DNA of 64,000 nucleotides. Origin: Spinacia oleracea. Its lineage: Eukaryota; Streptophyta; Magnoliopsida; Caryophyllales; Amaranthaceae. The stretch covers positions 112,130,141 through 112,194,140 of the forward strand of contig NC_079487.1 in assembly GCF_020520425.1 (NCBI RefSeq), in the 5' to 3' direction. Position 1 is the first letter of the stretch; each line of letters opens with the position of its first letter. Under the pieces are notes generated by a model, which was not told where the DNA came from, did no database searches, and worked only from the letters and a program-made list of their open reading frames with translations. Below, one piece after another: positions 34,678 through 49,310 of the stretch. The position numbers and the translations under genes were made by a program.

Positions 34678-37600
34678 AAATAGGTAAATTAACTTTTCGT
34701 GTCCCCAATCAAAAAGTCTAATATACCCTTCACACTTCAACTGCAACCCAAACCCTTCGGCCTTCGCTCTCCCCTCCCGTTTTCTTCTCTCCCCTCCCTC
34801 CCTGCAACACAAACCCTCTCCTCTCCCGTTCGTGTTCTTCTCTCTCCTCCCTCCCGTTCGTGTTCTTCTCTCTCCTCCATCAGATCCTCTCCTTCGATCT
34901 TATTCATCTTCTGTAACATCAACATGCTCGAAAAAATCCAAAATAAAAATAAATAATCGAGATCTAATTGGTGAATGATGGGTTCCAATTATCAGGAAAT
35001 CATCTCTATTATACGGGGAAGAAATGGGGAAGACATCGAGTTCAGAATCACGCTACATCCCTCTCTCTTAGGTAAATAATTCAATTTCTCTTATTTCTTA
35101 AATATTTCGATTGATTTGTACAAAAACGCATAAACGATGAAGTATATGAGTATATCGCATTTGAACAAAAACCCAGATACAATCTTATATTAAAAAGTTA
35201 CAAATCGAGAAAATAATACAAAATTATAAAGCATGTCAATGAATAATCATATTAAGAAATAAATATGATCGGGGATTTTTTGTTAATATATGGGGGGAAA
35301 TGAAAAAATAATATACCAGTAGCATATGATATGGGAAGAACAGAGATCCCAAGTCGTGAGGCGGCCCTAGAAGCGAACAACCGTAAAGCCATTGTTATTG
35401 TTACCCTACTTTCTCTCTTCCGAAGTACTCCGTATATTTGTGCAGTGAGGACTGAGGAGGAGGCGTATTTTTGTGTTAATTCTTTGAATTTGGTTGTTTA
35501 ATGCCATTGTGTTTGAATTTTGATTGCATTTTTGTGTTAATTCTTTGAATTTGGTTGTTTAATGCCATTGTGTTTGAATTTTGATTGCATTTTTGTGTTA
35601 ATTCTTTGAATTTGGTTGTTTTATGCCATTGTGTTTGAATTTTGATTGCATTTGTATGTTGATTCTTTGAATTTGGTTGTTTGAATTGATAGGTTGTTGC
35701 CGCTGGAGTTATGATTATTGGAAGAGTTCCCTGATCCTGATGTCAAGTCACATTCGTTACAATCTGATTCACATTCGAACCAAAGAAAATGTAAGAATTC
35801 ATCTTTTTCTCCTTTATAAATACGAATTAATGTTAAAAATAGTTTAATTTTTACTGAAATTTTGTGTGTTTGTGATGATTTGAATGAAAAACAGTTGGAT
35901 TTGGATAGATTTATTTCGAATAGATCAGCTATGAATTTTGATTTTGGTTTATTTTGTGAGTTTAGTTTGATTCAAAATCGGAAGGTAGTAGTAGGTACAC
36001 ATTATATGCAACACTTCTCTGAAGTTTGTGAGTCACTTAGTTACAACCAATAGGTGGGAGGGTAAATTGCATGTATAATAGAAGTTTAAGGGATTAATTT
36101 TCCACTTTCCCGACCAAAATAACCGGCTGAAAATGGGTTTGTTGTCTCTGAAAGCAATCGTCTGCGTTCAAGTTTTATCAGTTTTTTCCTTATATAATAA
36201 AGAACCCGGGACAACTAAATTCTAATATACCAATGCTTAAGATTAGCTGCAAACATAGACAACTCTTCCTACTCTAAAATTCTCTGAAACGTCAAGTTAT
36301 CTTCTCTTCTTAGTTGAGCTGAATTCGACCCCTTATTATGGGTTCAATGTGGAATATATGGTCCAACTGCCCCGGATCATTGCTATGCAGCTATGTTTTC
36401 GCGATATTTGGATACTTAGATTAGTTGGTACTTCATTTGCTTTTCCTGTTTGTTTTTTTTTGCAGGCTTCTCGATCCTTCTCCTCTACTCTCAGCTTCGT
36501 AAGTTCTTGATTTACCGTTTGAAAATACTTTTAGATTTTTAGTTTTTAGATTTACAATTTCACCATATGACTAAGTACTTAATTATTACAAACGACGATG
36601 ATCTTGGCGTCGACCTTGATGTTGACCCCCTCTGGGATTTCCAAATGAATCATTTTTTGCTCATTTTCATATCAATATAAATTGGGATTTGTACAAATGG
36701 TGTGCACTCTTATTACTGATTTTTTGTATATGTAAAAGTTGATATTTTTTCCCATTACTTCACTACTTTGATGTTCAGAGATTTAAAAAAAGAACATGAA
36801 CACATTCATGAGGTACACTGCTCCAGGGAAAGAAGTAGGGCGGCATGGAAAATTGTCGAAAAGGTAGCGTGTTAGAATGCATTGTTATTCTTAGATATAA
36901 GCAACTATTTTTATCATCTCCATCTTAGAGTATACCCATTAGTTTTTATACCTAATTACAAATTAATAGTGGTATCCATGTTAGGATTTCATAAGTAATT
37001 GATAATTTTTTTTAATGTCCAGGTAGTTGGAGTTGCAGATGCTGCAACTAAGGTGCATATATGGATTTCGCTTTCTATGCCAATTGTCTTCGTGCCGAGG
37101 TTAGTTGTCCTGAACAGATTAACTGCTTCTTATGTACTACTGCTTCTGATCAAATCAGATCAGTTCAGTTGTTTTGACAAAATTGCTGGTATATGCTAGC
37201 TATATAACTTGGCTTTAGATTAGTTCAGTTGTTCAAAGCATGTTTGTAGTTCTGCAAAATAAATATTGGGAATCAAAGCAGTTATAAATCTTGATCTTGA
37301 AAAAAAAATTGATGAATTTCTTCTATTCACAAAACAAGACCATGTGTGACAAACTGCTTAAGAAAGAAGCTGAAGGAACTATTGATGGAATTTTTTGATT
37401 AGAGTTCAATTGGAGTATAATTTTTTTTTTATGCTTTGATTTTCTTATAATCTGGTAATGTAAACAAGACATATTTGCAGGTGTGTATGAAGGTTCATAT
37501 TACTTAAGGAGATCATGAAGGAAAAGCAATAATTGTTTCATCGGTAACAATGGAGGAACCAGGTTCTGATAAGGTTAAGTATCATAATTATACTTCTGGG

Positions 37601-39270
37601 TATATTCATCATTGTACCCTCAGAAATTTGAAGGTAAGATTTTGAAGGTGTTTTATTGATTCAGTACTTCTGTATGTATTAGAAATTGGTGCAGTTTTTA
37701 GTGTCTGTTACCTGTAAATATATACTTGCTGAGAGAGTCTTCGGTTACTAATACTGTTACCTAATTCGATAATCCCCTGCGAACTACTCCTAAACATATT
37801 AATTGGTACAGTGGAAGTGTGGAACACTTTTGTTGTAGTTTTTAGTGTCTGCTGGTTGTATGTCAATATATGTTTGCTGAAAGTCTTGAATCACTAACAG
37901 TAATTCGCTAATCCTGCGAATTGTTAAGGCAAATTGTTACAGTGTAACATTTTTGGTGCAGTATTTGGTGTCTAATGCTACCTGTCTGTAAATATCTTTG
38001 CTGAAATGCTTTTGATTTCTTGATGCTTCAACTTCCAGTTTTCTATCTGAAGAAAATAAAGAAGTATTTGTTACTGGAGTTTCTAATGCTACCAGTTTTC
38101 TACATAAACCAAGGGATATTTTAGTAGTCTGAGGCTGTTTTTGCATAGAAGATTTTTGCGGGAATTCAGGAGGTAATCTGGAGCCAACACCCCTGCAGAG
38201 GAGTTCTGCAGAAATAGGGCACGAGGATCGGATTCATTTGTCATTGTTGAACTGATATAGCTGATGCTTTTTTGGAGCATCGGCCTTATTTGTTGTCTCT
38301 TGAATGGTGTTATATATATGTAAAATGGTGTATATATATGTTCAATACTACTTAAAATCCACATAGATTATGTATTATATGTGTAGTTTCTTTACTTTGA
38401 TAATACAATTTAGATTCTTTTTGTCATGTAAGGGCACGCTAATTACATTTTTGCATTATTTAGATGTTTTTTTTAATAAAGATTTTGTCAAATTTTTCTT
38501 TAGACAAATGTTGTGAACAATTTTCCTTGCTTATAACTTCCTCTGTCCCAATTTCATTGTCACGTTACCTTTTATGTTATTGAGCCACTAAAGTTTATTA
38601 CATCCCTTTTCCACTACCAAAAGTTAGGGTCTCATTCTTATAAAATATAAATTAGCAAATAATAACTTATCGTAGAAAATTTCGCAAAAATCATATTCCG
38701 ACGATTAAATTATAATGGAGCCAGTATGTGTCATTTGATGTAATAACACACTTTTTTTAATACTTATGCGTGCATATAAGACTAGGTAAATAGCGAATTT
38801 AAAAAATCATCAAATTTAAACCAAATAGTCGGAAGAATTTGGTTTATGCACGCGATAACATTGAACTATAGACTTAAAGTACTAGACTATTTGGTAATAG
38901 ATTGAAACTATAGACTTAAATATTGCACCAGAACAAACAATATTGTAAGCCGGTGTTTGGTAATCTCTCACTCTATGTGCTTTATCAATATTGCACTAGA
39001 ACAAACAAACAATTTAAAGTTCAAAGTATTATGGTGGTGAAGTTCTTATATTATCACGCACGCATCGCGTGCATATAAGACTAGTCAGTACATAATGTAA
39101 CTCCATTCAGACAAATCCACATTCGTTATACTTCATGGAAGAGATCCGACACTTTGCAATACCAAAGAGGATCCACACGATTCAACTCCATTCAGACAAA
39201 CCAATACTCTCCCAATCAAGGTTGTTAGGATCGGTATCTCATTTTTGGTCGGTAGGGAGGCAGGAACCAA
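34678..39270 (+). repeat. Tandem array copy 2 of 4 (4593 bp)
   Basis: Same content as copy 1 without the first 30 bp of the Helitron. One base longer owing to a change in a T-run (about 36449-36463). Helitron 3' CTAG at 39081-39084. Confidence 0.97.
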
Positions 39271-42200
39271 AAATAGGTAAATTAACTTTTCGTGTCCCCA
39301 ATCAAAAAGTCTAATATACCCTTCACACTTCAACTGCAACCCAAACCCTTCGGCCTTCGCTCTCCCCTCCCGTTTTCTTCTCTCCCCTCCCTCCCTGCAA
39401 CACAAACCCTCTCCTCTCCCGTTCGTGTTCTTCTCTCTCCTCCCTCCCGTTCGTGTTCTTCTCTCTCCTCCATCAGATCCTCTCCTTCGATCTTATTCAT
39501 CTTCTGTAACATCAACATGCTCGAAAAAATCCAAAATAAAAATAAATAATCGAGATCTAATTGGTGAATGATGGGTTCCAATTATCAGGAAATCATCTCT
39601 ATTATACGGGGAAGAAATGGGGAAGACATCGAGTTCAGAATCACGCTACATCCCTCTCTCTTAGGTAAATAATTCAATTTCTCTTATTTCTTAAATATTT
39701 CGATTGATTTGTACAAAAACGCATAAACGATGAAGTATATGAGTATATCGCATTTGAACAAAAACCCAGATACAATCTTATATTAAAAAGTTACAAATCG
39801 AGAAAATAATACAAAATTATAAAGCATGTCAATGAATAATCATATTAAGAAATAAATATGATCGGGGATTTTTTGTTAATATATGGGGGGAAATGAAAAA
39901 ATAATATACCAGTAGCATATGATATGGGAAGAACAGAGATCCCAAGTCGTGAGGCGGCCCTAGAAGCGAACAACCGTAAAGCCATTGTTATTGTTACCCT
40001 ACTTTCTCTCTTCCGAAGTACTCCGTATATTTGTGCAGTGAGGACTGAGGAGGAGGCGTATTTTTGTGTTAATTCTTTGAATTTGGTTGTTTAATGCCAT
40101 TGTGTTTGAATTTTGATTGCATTTTTGTGTTAATTCTTTGAATTTGGTTGTTTAATGCCATTGTGTTTGAATTTTGATTGCATTTTTGTGTTAATTCTTT
40201 GAATTTGGTTGTTTTATGCCATTGTGTTTGAATTTTGATTGCATTTGTATGTTGATTCTTTGAATTTGGTTGTTTGAATTGATAGGTTGTTGCCGCTGGA
40301 GTTATGATTATTGGAAGAGTTCCCTGATCCTGATGTCAAGTCACATTCGTTACAATCTGATTCACATTCGAACCAAAGAAAATGTAAGAATTCATCTTTT
40401 TCTCCTTTATAAATACGAATTAATGTTAAAAATAGTTTAATTTTTACTGAAATTTTGTGTGTTTGTGATGATTTGAATGAAAAACAGTTGGATTTGGATA
40501 GATTTATTTCGAATAGATCAGCTATGAATTTTGATTTTGGTTTATTTTGTGAGTTTAGTTTGATTCAAAATCGGAAGGTAGTAGTAGGTACACATTATAT
40601 GCAACACTTCTCTGAAGTTTGTGAGTCACTTAGTTACAACCAATAGGTGGGAGGGTAAATTGCATGTATAATAGAAGTTTAAGGGATTAATTTTCCACTT
40701 TCCCGACCAAAATAACCGGCTGAAAATGGGTTTGTTGTCTCTGAAAGCAATCGTCTGCGTTCAAGTTTTATCAGTTTTTTCCTTATATAATAAAGAACCC
40801 GGGACAACTAAATTCTAATATACCAATGCTTAAGATTAGCTGCAAACATAGACAACTCTTCCTACTCTAAAATTCTCTGAAACGTCAAGTTATCTTCTCT
40901 TCTTAGTTGAGCTGAATTCGACCCCTTATTATGGGTTCAATGTGGAATATATGGTCCAACTGCCCCGGATCATTGCTATGCAGCTATGTTTTCGCGATAT
41001 TTGGATACTTAGATTAGTTGGTACTTCATTTGCTTTTCCTGTTTTTTTTTTTTGCAGGCTTCTCGATCCTTCTCCTCTACTCTCAGCTTCGTAAGTTCTT
41101 GATTTACCGTTTGAAAATACTTTTAGATTTTTAGTTTTTAGATTTACAATTTCACCATATGACTAAGTACTTAATTATTACAAACGACGATGATCTTGGC
41201 GTCGACCTTGATGTTGACCCCCTCTGGGATTTCCAAATGAATCATTTTTTGCTCATTTTCATATCAATATAAATTGGGATTTGTACAAATGGTGTGCACT
41301 CTTATTACTGATTTTTTGTATATGTAAAAGTTGATATTTTTTCCCATTACTTCACTACTTTGATGTTCAGAGATTTAAAAAAAGAACATGAACACATTCA
41401 TGAGGTACACTGCTCCAGGGAAAGAAGTAGGGCGGCATGGAAAATTGTCGAAAAGGTAGCGTGTTAGAATGCATTGTTATTCTTAGATATAAGCAACTAT
41501 TTTTATCATCTCCATCTTAGAGTATACCCATTAGTTTTTATACCTAATTACAAATTAATAGTGGTATCCATGTTAGGATTTCATAAGTAATTGATAATTT
41601 TTTTTAATGTCCAGGTAGTTGGAGTTGCAGATGCTGCAACTAAGGTGCATATATGGATTTCGCTTTCTATGCCAATTGTCTTCGTGCCGAGGTTAGTTGT
41701 CCTGAACAGATTAACTGCTTCTTATGTACTACTGCTTCTGATCAAATCAGATCAGTTCAGTTGTTTTGACAAAATTGCTGGTATATGCTAGCTATATAAC
41801 TTGGCTTTAGATTAGTTCAGTTGTTCAAAGCATGTTTGTAGTTCTGCAAAATAAATATTGGGAATCAAAGCAGTTATAAATCTTGATCTTGAAAAAAAAA
41901 TTGATGAATTTCTTCTATTCACAAAACAAGACCATGTGTGACAAACTGCTTAAGAAAGAAGCTGAAGGAACTATTGATGGAATTTTTTGATTAGAGTTCA
42001 ATTGGAGTATAATTTTTTTTTTATGCTTTGATTTTCTTATAATCTGGTAATGTAAACAAGACATATTTGCAGGTGTGTATGAAGGTTCATATTACTTAAG
42101 GAGATCATGAAGGAAAAGCAATAATTGTTTCATCGGTAACAATGGAGGAACCAGGTTCTGATAAGGTTAAGTATCATAATTATACTTCTGGGTATATTCA

Positions 42201-43862
42201 TCATTGTACCCTCAGAAATTTGAAGGTAAGATTTTGAAGGTGTTTTATTGATTCAGTACTTCTGTATGTATTAGAAATTGGTGCAGTTTTTAGTGTCTGT
42301 TACCTGTAAATATATACTTGCTGAGAGAGTCTTCGGTTACTAATACTGTTACCTAATTCGATAATCCCCTGCGAACTACTCCTAAACATATTAATTGGTA
42401 CAGTGGAAGTGTGGAACACTTTTGTTGTAGTTTTTAGTGTCTGCTGGTTGTATGTCAATATATGTTTGCTGAAAGTCTTGAATCACTAACAGTAATTCGC
42501 TAATCCTGCGAATTGTTAAGGCAAATTGTTACAGTGTAACATTTTTGGTGCAGTATTTGGTGTCTAATGCTACCTGTCTGTAAATATCTTTGCTGAAATG
42601 CTTTTGATTTCTTGATGCTTCAACTTCCAGTTTTCTATCTGAAGAAAATAAAGAAGTATTTGTTACTGGAGTTTCTAATGCTACCAGTTTTCTACATAAA
42701 CCAAGGGATATTTTAGTAGTCTGAGGCTGTTTTTGCATAGAAGATTTTTGCGGGAATTCAGGAGGTAATCTGGAGCCAACACCCCTGCAGAGGAGTTCTG
42801 CAGAAATAGGGCACGAGGATCGGATTCATTTGTCATTGTTGAACTGATATAGCTGATGCTTTTTTGGAGCATCGGCCTTATTTGTTGTCTCTTGAATGGT
42901 GTTATATATATGTAAAATGGTGTATATATATGTTCAATACTACTTAAAATCCACATAGATTATGTATTATATGTGTAGTTTCTTTACTTTGATAATACAA
43001 TTTAGATTCTTTTTGTCATGTAAGGGCACGCTAATTACATTTTTGCATTATTTAGATGTTTTTTTTAATAAAGATTTTGTCAAATTTTTCTTTAGACAAA
43101 TGTTGTGAACAATTTTCCTTGCTTATAACTTCCTCTGTCCCAATTTCATTGTCACGTTACCTTTTATGTTATTGAGCCACTAAAGTTTATTACATCCCTT
43201 TTCCACTACCAAAAGTTAGGGTCTCATTCTTATAAAATATAAATTAGCAAATAATAACTTATCGTAGAAAATTTCGCAAAAATCATATTCCGACGATTAA
43301 ATTATAATGGAGCCAGTATGTGTCATTTGATGTAATAACACACTTTTTTTAATACTTATGCGTGCATATAAGACTAGGTAAATAGCGAATTTAAAAAATC
43401 ATCAAATTTAAACCAAATAGTCGGAAGAATTTGGTTTATGCACGCGATAACATTGAACTATAGACTTAAAGTACTAGACTATTTGGTAATAGATTGAAAC
43501 TATAGACTTAAATATTGCACCAGAACAAACAATATTGTAAGCCGGTGTTTGGTAATCTCTCACTCTATGTGCTTTATCAATATTGCACTAGAACAAACAA
43601 ACAATTTAAAGTTCAAAGTATTATGGTGGTGAAGTTCTTATATTATCACGCACGCATCGCGTGCATATAAGACTAGTCAGTACATAATGTAACTCCATTC
43701 AGACAAATCCACATTCGTTATACTTCATGGAAGAGATCCGACACTTTGCAATACCAAAGAGGATCCACACGATTCAACTCCATTCAGACAAACCAATACT
43801 CTCCCAATCAAGGTTGTTAGGATCGGTATCTCATTTTTGGTCGGTAGGGAGGCAGGAACCAA
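39271..43862 (+). repeat. Tandem array copy 3 of 4 (4592 bp)
   Basis: I saw no difference from copy 4 by eye. Helitron 3' CTAG at 43673-43676. Confidence 0.97.
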
Positions 43863-46800
43863 AAATAGGTAAATTAACTTTTCGTGTCCCCAATCAAAAA
43901 GTCTAATATACCCTTCACACTTCAACTGCAACCCAAACCCTTCGGCCTTCGCTCTCCCCTCCCGTTTTCTTCTCTCCCCTCCCTCCCTGCAACACAAACC
44001 CTCTCCTCTCCCGTTCGTGTTCTTCTCTCTCCTCCCTCCCGTTCGTGTTCTTCTCTCTCCTCCATCAGATCCTCTCCTTCGATCTTATTCATCTTCTGTA
44101 ACATCAACATGCTCGAAAAAATCCAAAATAAAAATAAATAATCGAGATCTAATTGGTGAATGATGGGTTCCAATTATCAGGAAATCATCTCTATTATACG
44201 GGGAAGAAATGGGGAAGACATCGAGTTCAGAATCACGCTACATCCCTCTCTCTTAGGTAAATAATTCAATTTCTCTTATTTCTTAAATATTTCGATTGAT
44301 TTGTACAAAAACGCATAAACGATGAAGTATATGAGTATATCGCATTTGAACAAAAACCCAGATACAATCTTATATTAAAAAGTTACAAATCGAGAAAATA
44401 ATACAAAATTATAAAGCATGTCAATGAATAATCATATTAAGAAATAAATATGATCGGGGATTTTTTGTTAATATATGGGGGGAAATGAAAAAATAATATA
44501 CCAGTAGCATATGATATGGGAAGAACAGAGATCCCAAGTCGTGAGGCGGCCCTAGAAGCGAACAACCGTAAAGCCATTGTTATTGTTACCCTACTTTCTC
44601 TCTTCCGAAGTACTCCGTATATTTGTGCAGTGAGGACTGAGGAGGAGGCGTATTTTTGTGTTAATTCTTTGAATTTGGTTGTTTAATGCCATTGTGTTTG
44701 AATTTTGATTGCATTTTTGTGTTAATTCTTTGAATTTGGTTGTTTAATGCCATTGTGTTTGAATTTTGATTGCATTTTTGTGTTAATTCTTTGAATTTGG
44801 TTGTTTTATGCCATTGTGTTTGAATTTTGATTGCATTTGTATGTTGATTCTTTGAATTTGGTTGTTTGAATTGATAGGTTGTTGCCGCTGGAGTTATGAT
44901 TATTGGAAGAGTTCCCTGATCCTGATGTCAAGTCACATTCGTTACAATCTGATTCACATTCGAACCAAAGAAAATGTAAGAATTCATCTTTTTCTCCTTT
45001 ATAAATACGAATTAATGTTAAAAATAGTTTAATTTTTACTGAAATTTTGTGTGTTTGTGATGATTTGAATGAAAAACAGTTGGATTTGGATAGATTTATT
45101 TCGAATAGATCAGCTATGAATTTTGATTTTGGTTTATTTTGTGAGTTTAGTTTGATTCAAAATCGGAAGGTAGTAGTAGGTACACATTATATGCAACACT
45201 TCTCTGAAGTTTGTGAGTCACTTAGTTACAACCAATAGGTGGGAGGGTAAATTGCATGTATAATAGAAGTTTAAGGGATTAATTTTCCACTTTCCCGACC
45301 AAAATAACCGGCTGAAAATGGGTTTGTTGTCTCTGAAAGCAATCGTCTGCGTTCAAGTTTTATCAGTTTTTTCCTTATATAATAAAGAACCCGGGACAAC
45401 TAAATTCTAATATACCAATGCTTAAGATTAGCTGCAAACATAGACAACTCTTCCTACTCTAAAATTCTCTGAAACGTCAAGTTATCTTCTCTTCTTAGTT
45501 GAGCTGAATTCGACCCCTTATTATGGGTTCAATGTGGAATATATGGTCCAACTGCCCCGGATCATTGCTATGCAGCTATGTTTTCGCGATATTTGGATAC
45601 TTAGATTAGTTGGTACTTCATTTGCTTTTCCTGTTTTTTTTTTTTGCAGGCTTCTCGATCCTTCTCCTCTACTCTCAGCTTCGTAAGTTCTTGATTTACC
45701 GTTTGAAAATACTTTTAGATTTTTAGTTTTTAGATTTACAATTTCACCATATGACTAAGTACTTAATTATTACAAACGACGATGATCTTGGCGTCGACCT
45801 TGATGTTGACCCCCTCTGGGATTTCCAAATGAATCATTTTTTGCTCATTTTCATATCAATATAAATTGGGATTTGTACAAATGGTGTGCACTCTTATTAC
45901 TGATTTTTTGTATATGTAAAAGTTGATATTTTTTCCCATTACTTCACTACTTTGATGTTCAGAGATTTAAAAAAAGAACATGAACACATTCATGAGGTAC
46001 ACTGCTCCAGGGAAAGAAGTAGGGCGGCATGGAAAATTGTCGAAAAGGTAGCGTGTTAGAATGCATTGTTATTCTTAGATATAAGCAACTATTTTTATCA
46101 TCTCCATCTTAGAGTATACCCATTAGTTTTTATACCTAATTACAAATTAATAGTGGTATCCATGTTAGGATTTCATAAGTAATTGATAATTTTTTTTAAT
46201 GTCCAGGTAGTTGGAGTTGCAGATGCTGCAACTAAGGTGCATATATGGATTTCGCTTTCTATGCCAATTGTCTTCGTGCCGAGGTTAGTTGTCCTGAACA
46301 GATTAACTGCTTCTTATGTACTACTGCTTCTGATCAAATCAGATCAGTTCAGTTGTTTTGACAAAATTGCTGGTATATGCTAGCTATATAACTTGGCTTT
46401 AGATTAGTTCAGTTGTTCAAAGCATGTTTGTAGTTCTGCAAAATAAATATTGGGAATCAAAGCAGTTATAAATCTTGATCTTGAAAAAAAAATTGATGAA
46501 TTTCTTCTATTCACAAAACAAGACCATGTGTGACAAACTGCTTAAGAAAGAAGCTGAAGGAACTATTGATGGAATTTTTTGATTAGAGTTCAATTGGAGT
46601 ATAATTTTTTTTTTATGCTTTGATTTTCTTATAATCTGGTAATGTAAACAAGACATATTTGCAGGTGTGTATGAAGGTTCATATTACTTAAGGAGATCAT
46701 GAAGGAAAAGCAATAATTGTTTCATCGGTAACAATGGAGGAACCAGGTTCTGATAAGGTTAAGTATCATAATTATACTTCTGGGTATATTCATCATTGTA

Positions 46801-48454
46801 CCCTCAGAAATTTGAAGGTAAGATTTTGAAGGTGTTTTATTGATTCAGTACTTCTGTATGTATTAGAAATTGGTGCAGTTTTTAGTGTCTGTTACCTGTA
46901 AATATATACTTGCTGAGAGAGTCTTCGGTTACTAATACTGTTACCTAATTCGATAATCCCCTGCGAACTACTCCTAAACATATTAATTGGTACAGTGGAA
47001 GTGTGGAACACTTTTGTTGTAGTTTTTAGTGTCTGCTGGTTGTATGTCAATATATGTTTGCTGAAAGTCTTGAATCACTAACAGTAATTCGCTAATCCTG
47101 CGAATTGTTAAGGCAAATTGTTACAGTGTAACATTTTTGGTGCAGTATTTGGTGTCTAATGCTACCTGTCTGTAAATATCTTTGCTGAAATGCTTTTGAT
47201 TTCTTGATGCTTCAACTTCCAGTTTTCTATCTGAAGAAAATAAAGAAGTATTTGTTACTGGAGTTTCTAATGCTACCAGTTTTCTACATAAACCAAGGGA
47301 TATTTTAGTAGTCTGAGGCTGTTTTTGCATAGAAGATTTTTGCGGGAATTCAGGAGGTAATCTGGAGCCAACACCCCTGCAGAGGAGTTCTGCAGAAATA
47401 GGGCACGAGGATCGGATTCATTTGTCATTGTTGAACTGATATAGCTGATGCTTTTTTGGAGCATCGGCCTTATTTGTTGTCTCTTGAATGGTGTTATATA
47501 TATGTAAAATGGTGTATATATATGTTCAATACTACTTAAAATCCACATAGATTATGTATTATATGTGTAGTTTCTTTACTTTGATAATACAATTTAGATT
47601 CTTTTTGTCATGTAAGGGCACGCTAATTACATTTTTGCATTATTTAGATGTTTTTTTTAATAAAGATTTTGTCAAATTTTTCTTTAGACAAATGTTGTGA
47701 ACAATTTTCCTTGCTTATAACTTCCTCTGTCCCAATTTCATTGTCACGTTACCTTTTATGTTATTGAGCCACTAAAGTTTATTACATCCCTTTTCCACTA
47801 CCAAAAGTTAGGGTCTCATTCTTATAAAATATAAATTAGCAAATAATAACTTATCGTAGAAAATTTCGCAAAAATCATATTCCGACGATTAAATTATAAT
47901 GGAGCCAGTATGTGTCATTTGATGTAATAACACACTTTTTTTAATACTTATGCGTGCATATAAGACTAGGTAAATAGCGAATTTAAAAAATCATCAAATT
48001 TAAACCAAATAGTCGGAAGAATTTGGTTTATGCACGCGATAACATTGAACTATAGACTTAAAGTACTAGACTATTTGGTAATAGATTGAAACTATAGACT
48101 TAAATATTGCACCAGAACAAACAATATTGTAAGCCGGTGTTTGGTAATCTCTCACTCTATGTGCTTTATCAATATTGCACTAGAACAAACAAACAATTTA
48201 AAGTTCAAAGTATTATGGTGGTGAAGTTCTTATATTATCACGCACGCATCGCGTGCATATAAGACTAGTCAGTACATAATGTAACTCCATTCAGACAAAT
48301 CCACATTCGTTATACTTCATGGAAGAGATCCGACACTTTGCAATACCAAAGAGGATCCACACGATTCAACTCCATTCAGACAAACCAATACTCTCCCAAT
48401 CAAGGTTGTTAGGATCGGTATCTCATTTTTGGTCGGTAGGGAGGCAGGAACCAA
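43863..48454 (+). repeat. Tandem array copy 4 of 4 (4592 bp)
   Basis: Last unit. Its right edge runs on into ccaaacggtag, the unduplicated continuation of the 48415-49310 element, which fixes the array boundary at 48454/48455. Helitron 3' CTAG at 48265-48268. Confidence 0.97.
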
Positions 48455-49310
48455 ACGGTAGAATCATATCAAAATCGTAGATCCTACAAACTTGAAAAGG
48501 GGAGTATTAAAAATGTTGGATGATGATAAAGGTCGCAAGTTGCGAAAACATTTAGTTGTCGCAATCTTACGTGTCGCAGTTTAATTGGTACATATAGGCG
48601 TCACGTAGGCTATGCGTCATCAGAATATTTTTATTATCAATGCAATATTTTTACTATGAAAATATGTAAATAAGTTAGTCGATATAAAGAAGGAAACAAA
48701 TTAGAATATTAAGATTTTCCTACCTTTTTATGAAACATGTATAATAGGTTATATGAGTAAACTATTTTAATTTCCAATTTAAATAATGACACATAGGAAT
48801 AGGTCGCATGTTGCGACCTTTATCATTTTCGAAAAATGTTACTACGTATTGAATTGAATGAAAAATACACACCTTCCAAACAATGTGGATGCTAACACAT
48901 AAGTTTTTTCTTACATGATATTGTTGATAGTTTAAAGTGATATGGTTTCGTAAGAGTCTTATAGATTAGGGAAGAGAAATATTCATTTATGAAGTTGGGT
49001 TATCATATTTTTCTTAAAGAAAAAGTTAGTTGCTTTATAGATCATTTTAATAAGTAAAAAAGTAGGATCGTTCGATTCTAACTGATCCTGCACGATCATG
49101 TACGACCCTTACTGATCCTACAACGTTACTAAGACAATCTAAGTAAAAAGTAGGATCGTCTTATCTTATTATGATCCTACCGATCCTATACGATTCTACT
49201 GATCTTGTAGCGACCCCACCGATTCAACTATGTGATTCTTCTTGTGATCTTGATCGTTTTTATGAAATTGGATCGTAAGATCTTACGATCCAAATTGTGA
49301 TTCTAACAAC
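48415..49310. mobile_element. Unclassified inverted-repeat element bordering the array
   Basis: Left end GTTGTTAGGATC and right-end inverse GTTGTTAGAATC match at 11 of 12 positions. The interior is rich in gatcctac and taggatcg words. About 896 bp, no gene. No clear target duplication, so the superfamily is open (hAT or MULE-like). Its first 40 bp (48415-48454) are repeated at the end of every array unit. Confidence 0.5.

Noticed and set aside
30086-48454. CRISPR-like or satellite array
   Set aside because: The unit is 4.6 kb with Helitron ends and exon-like structure, in a plant genome; it is a recent segmental tandem amplification, not a CRISPR array or classical satellite.
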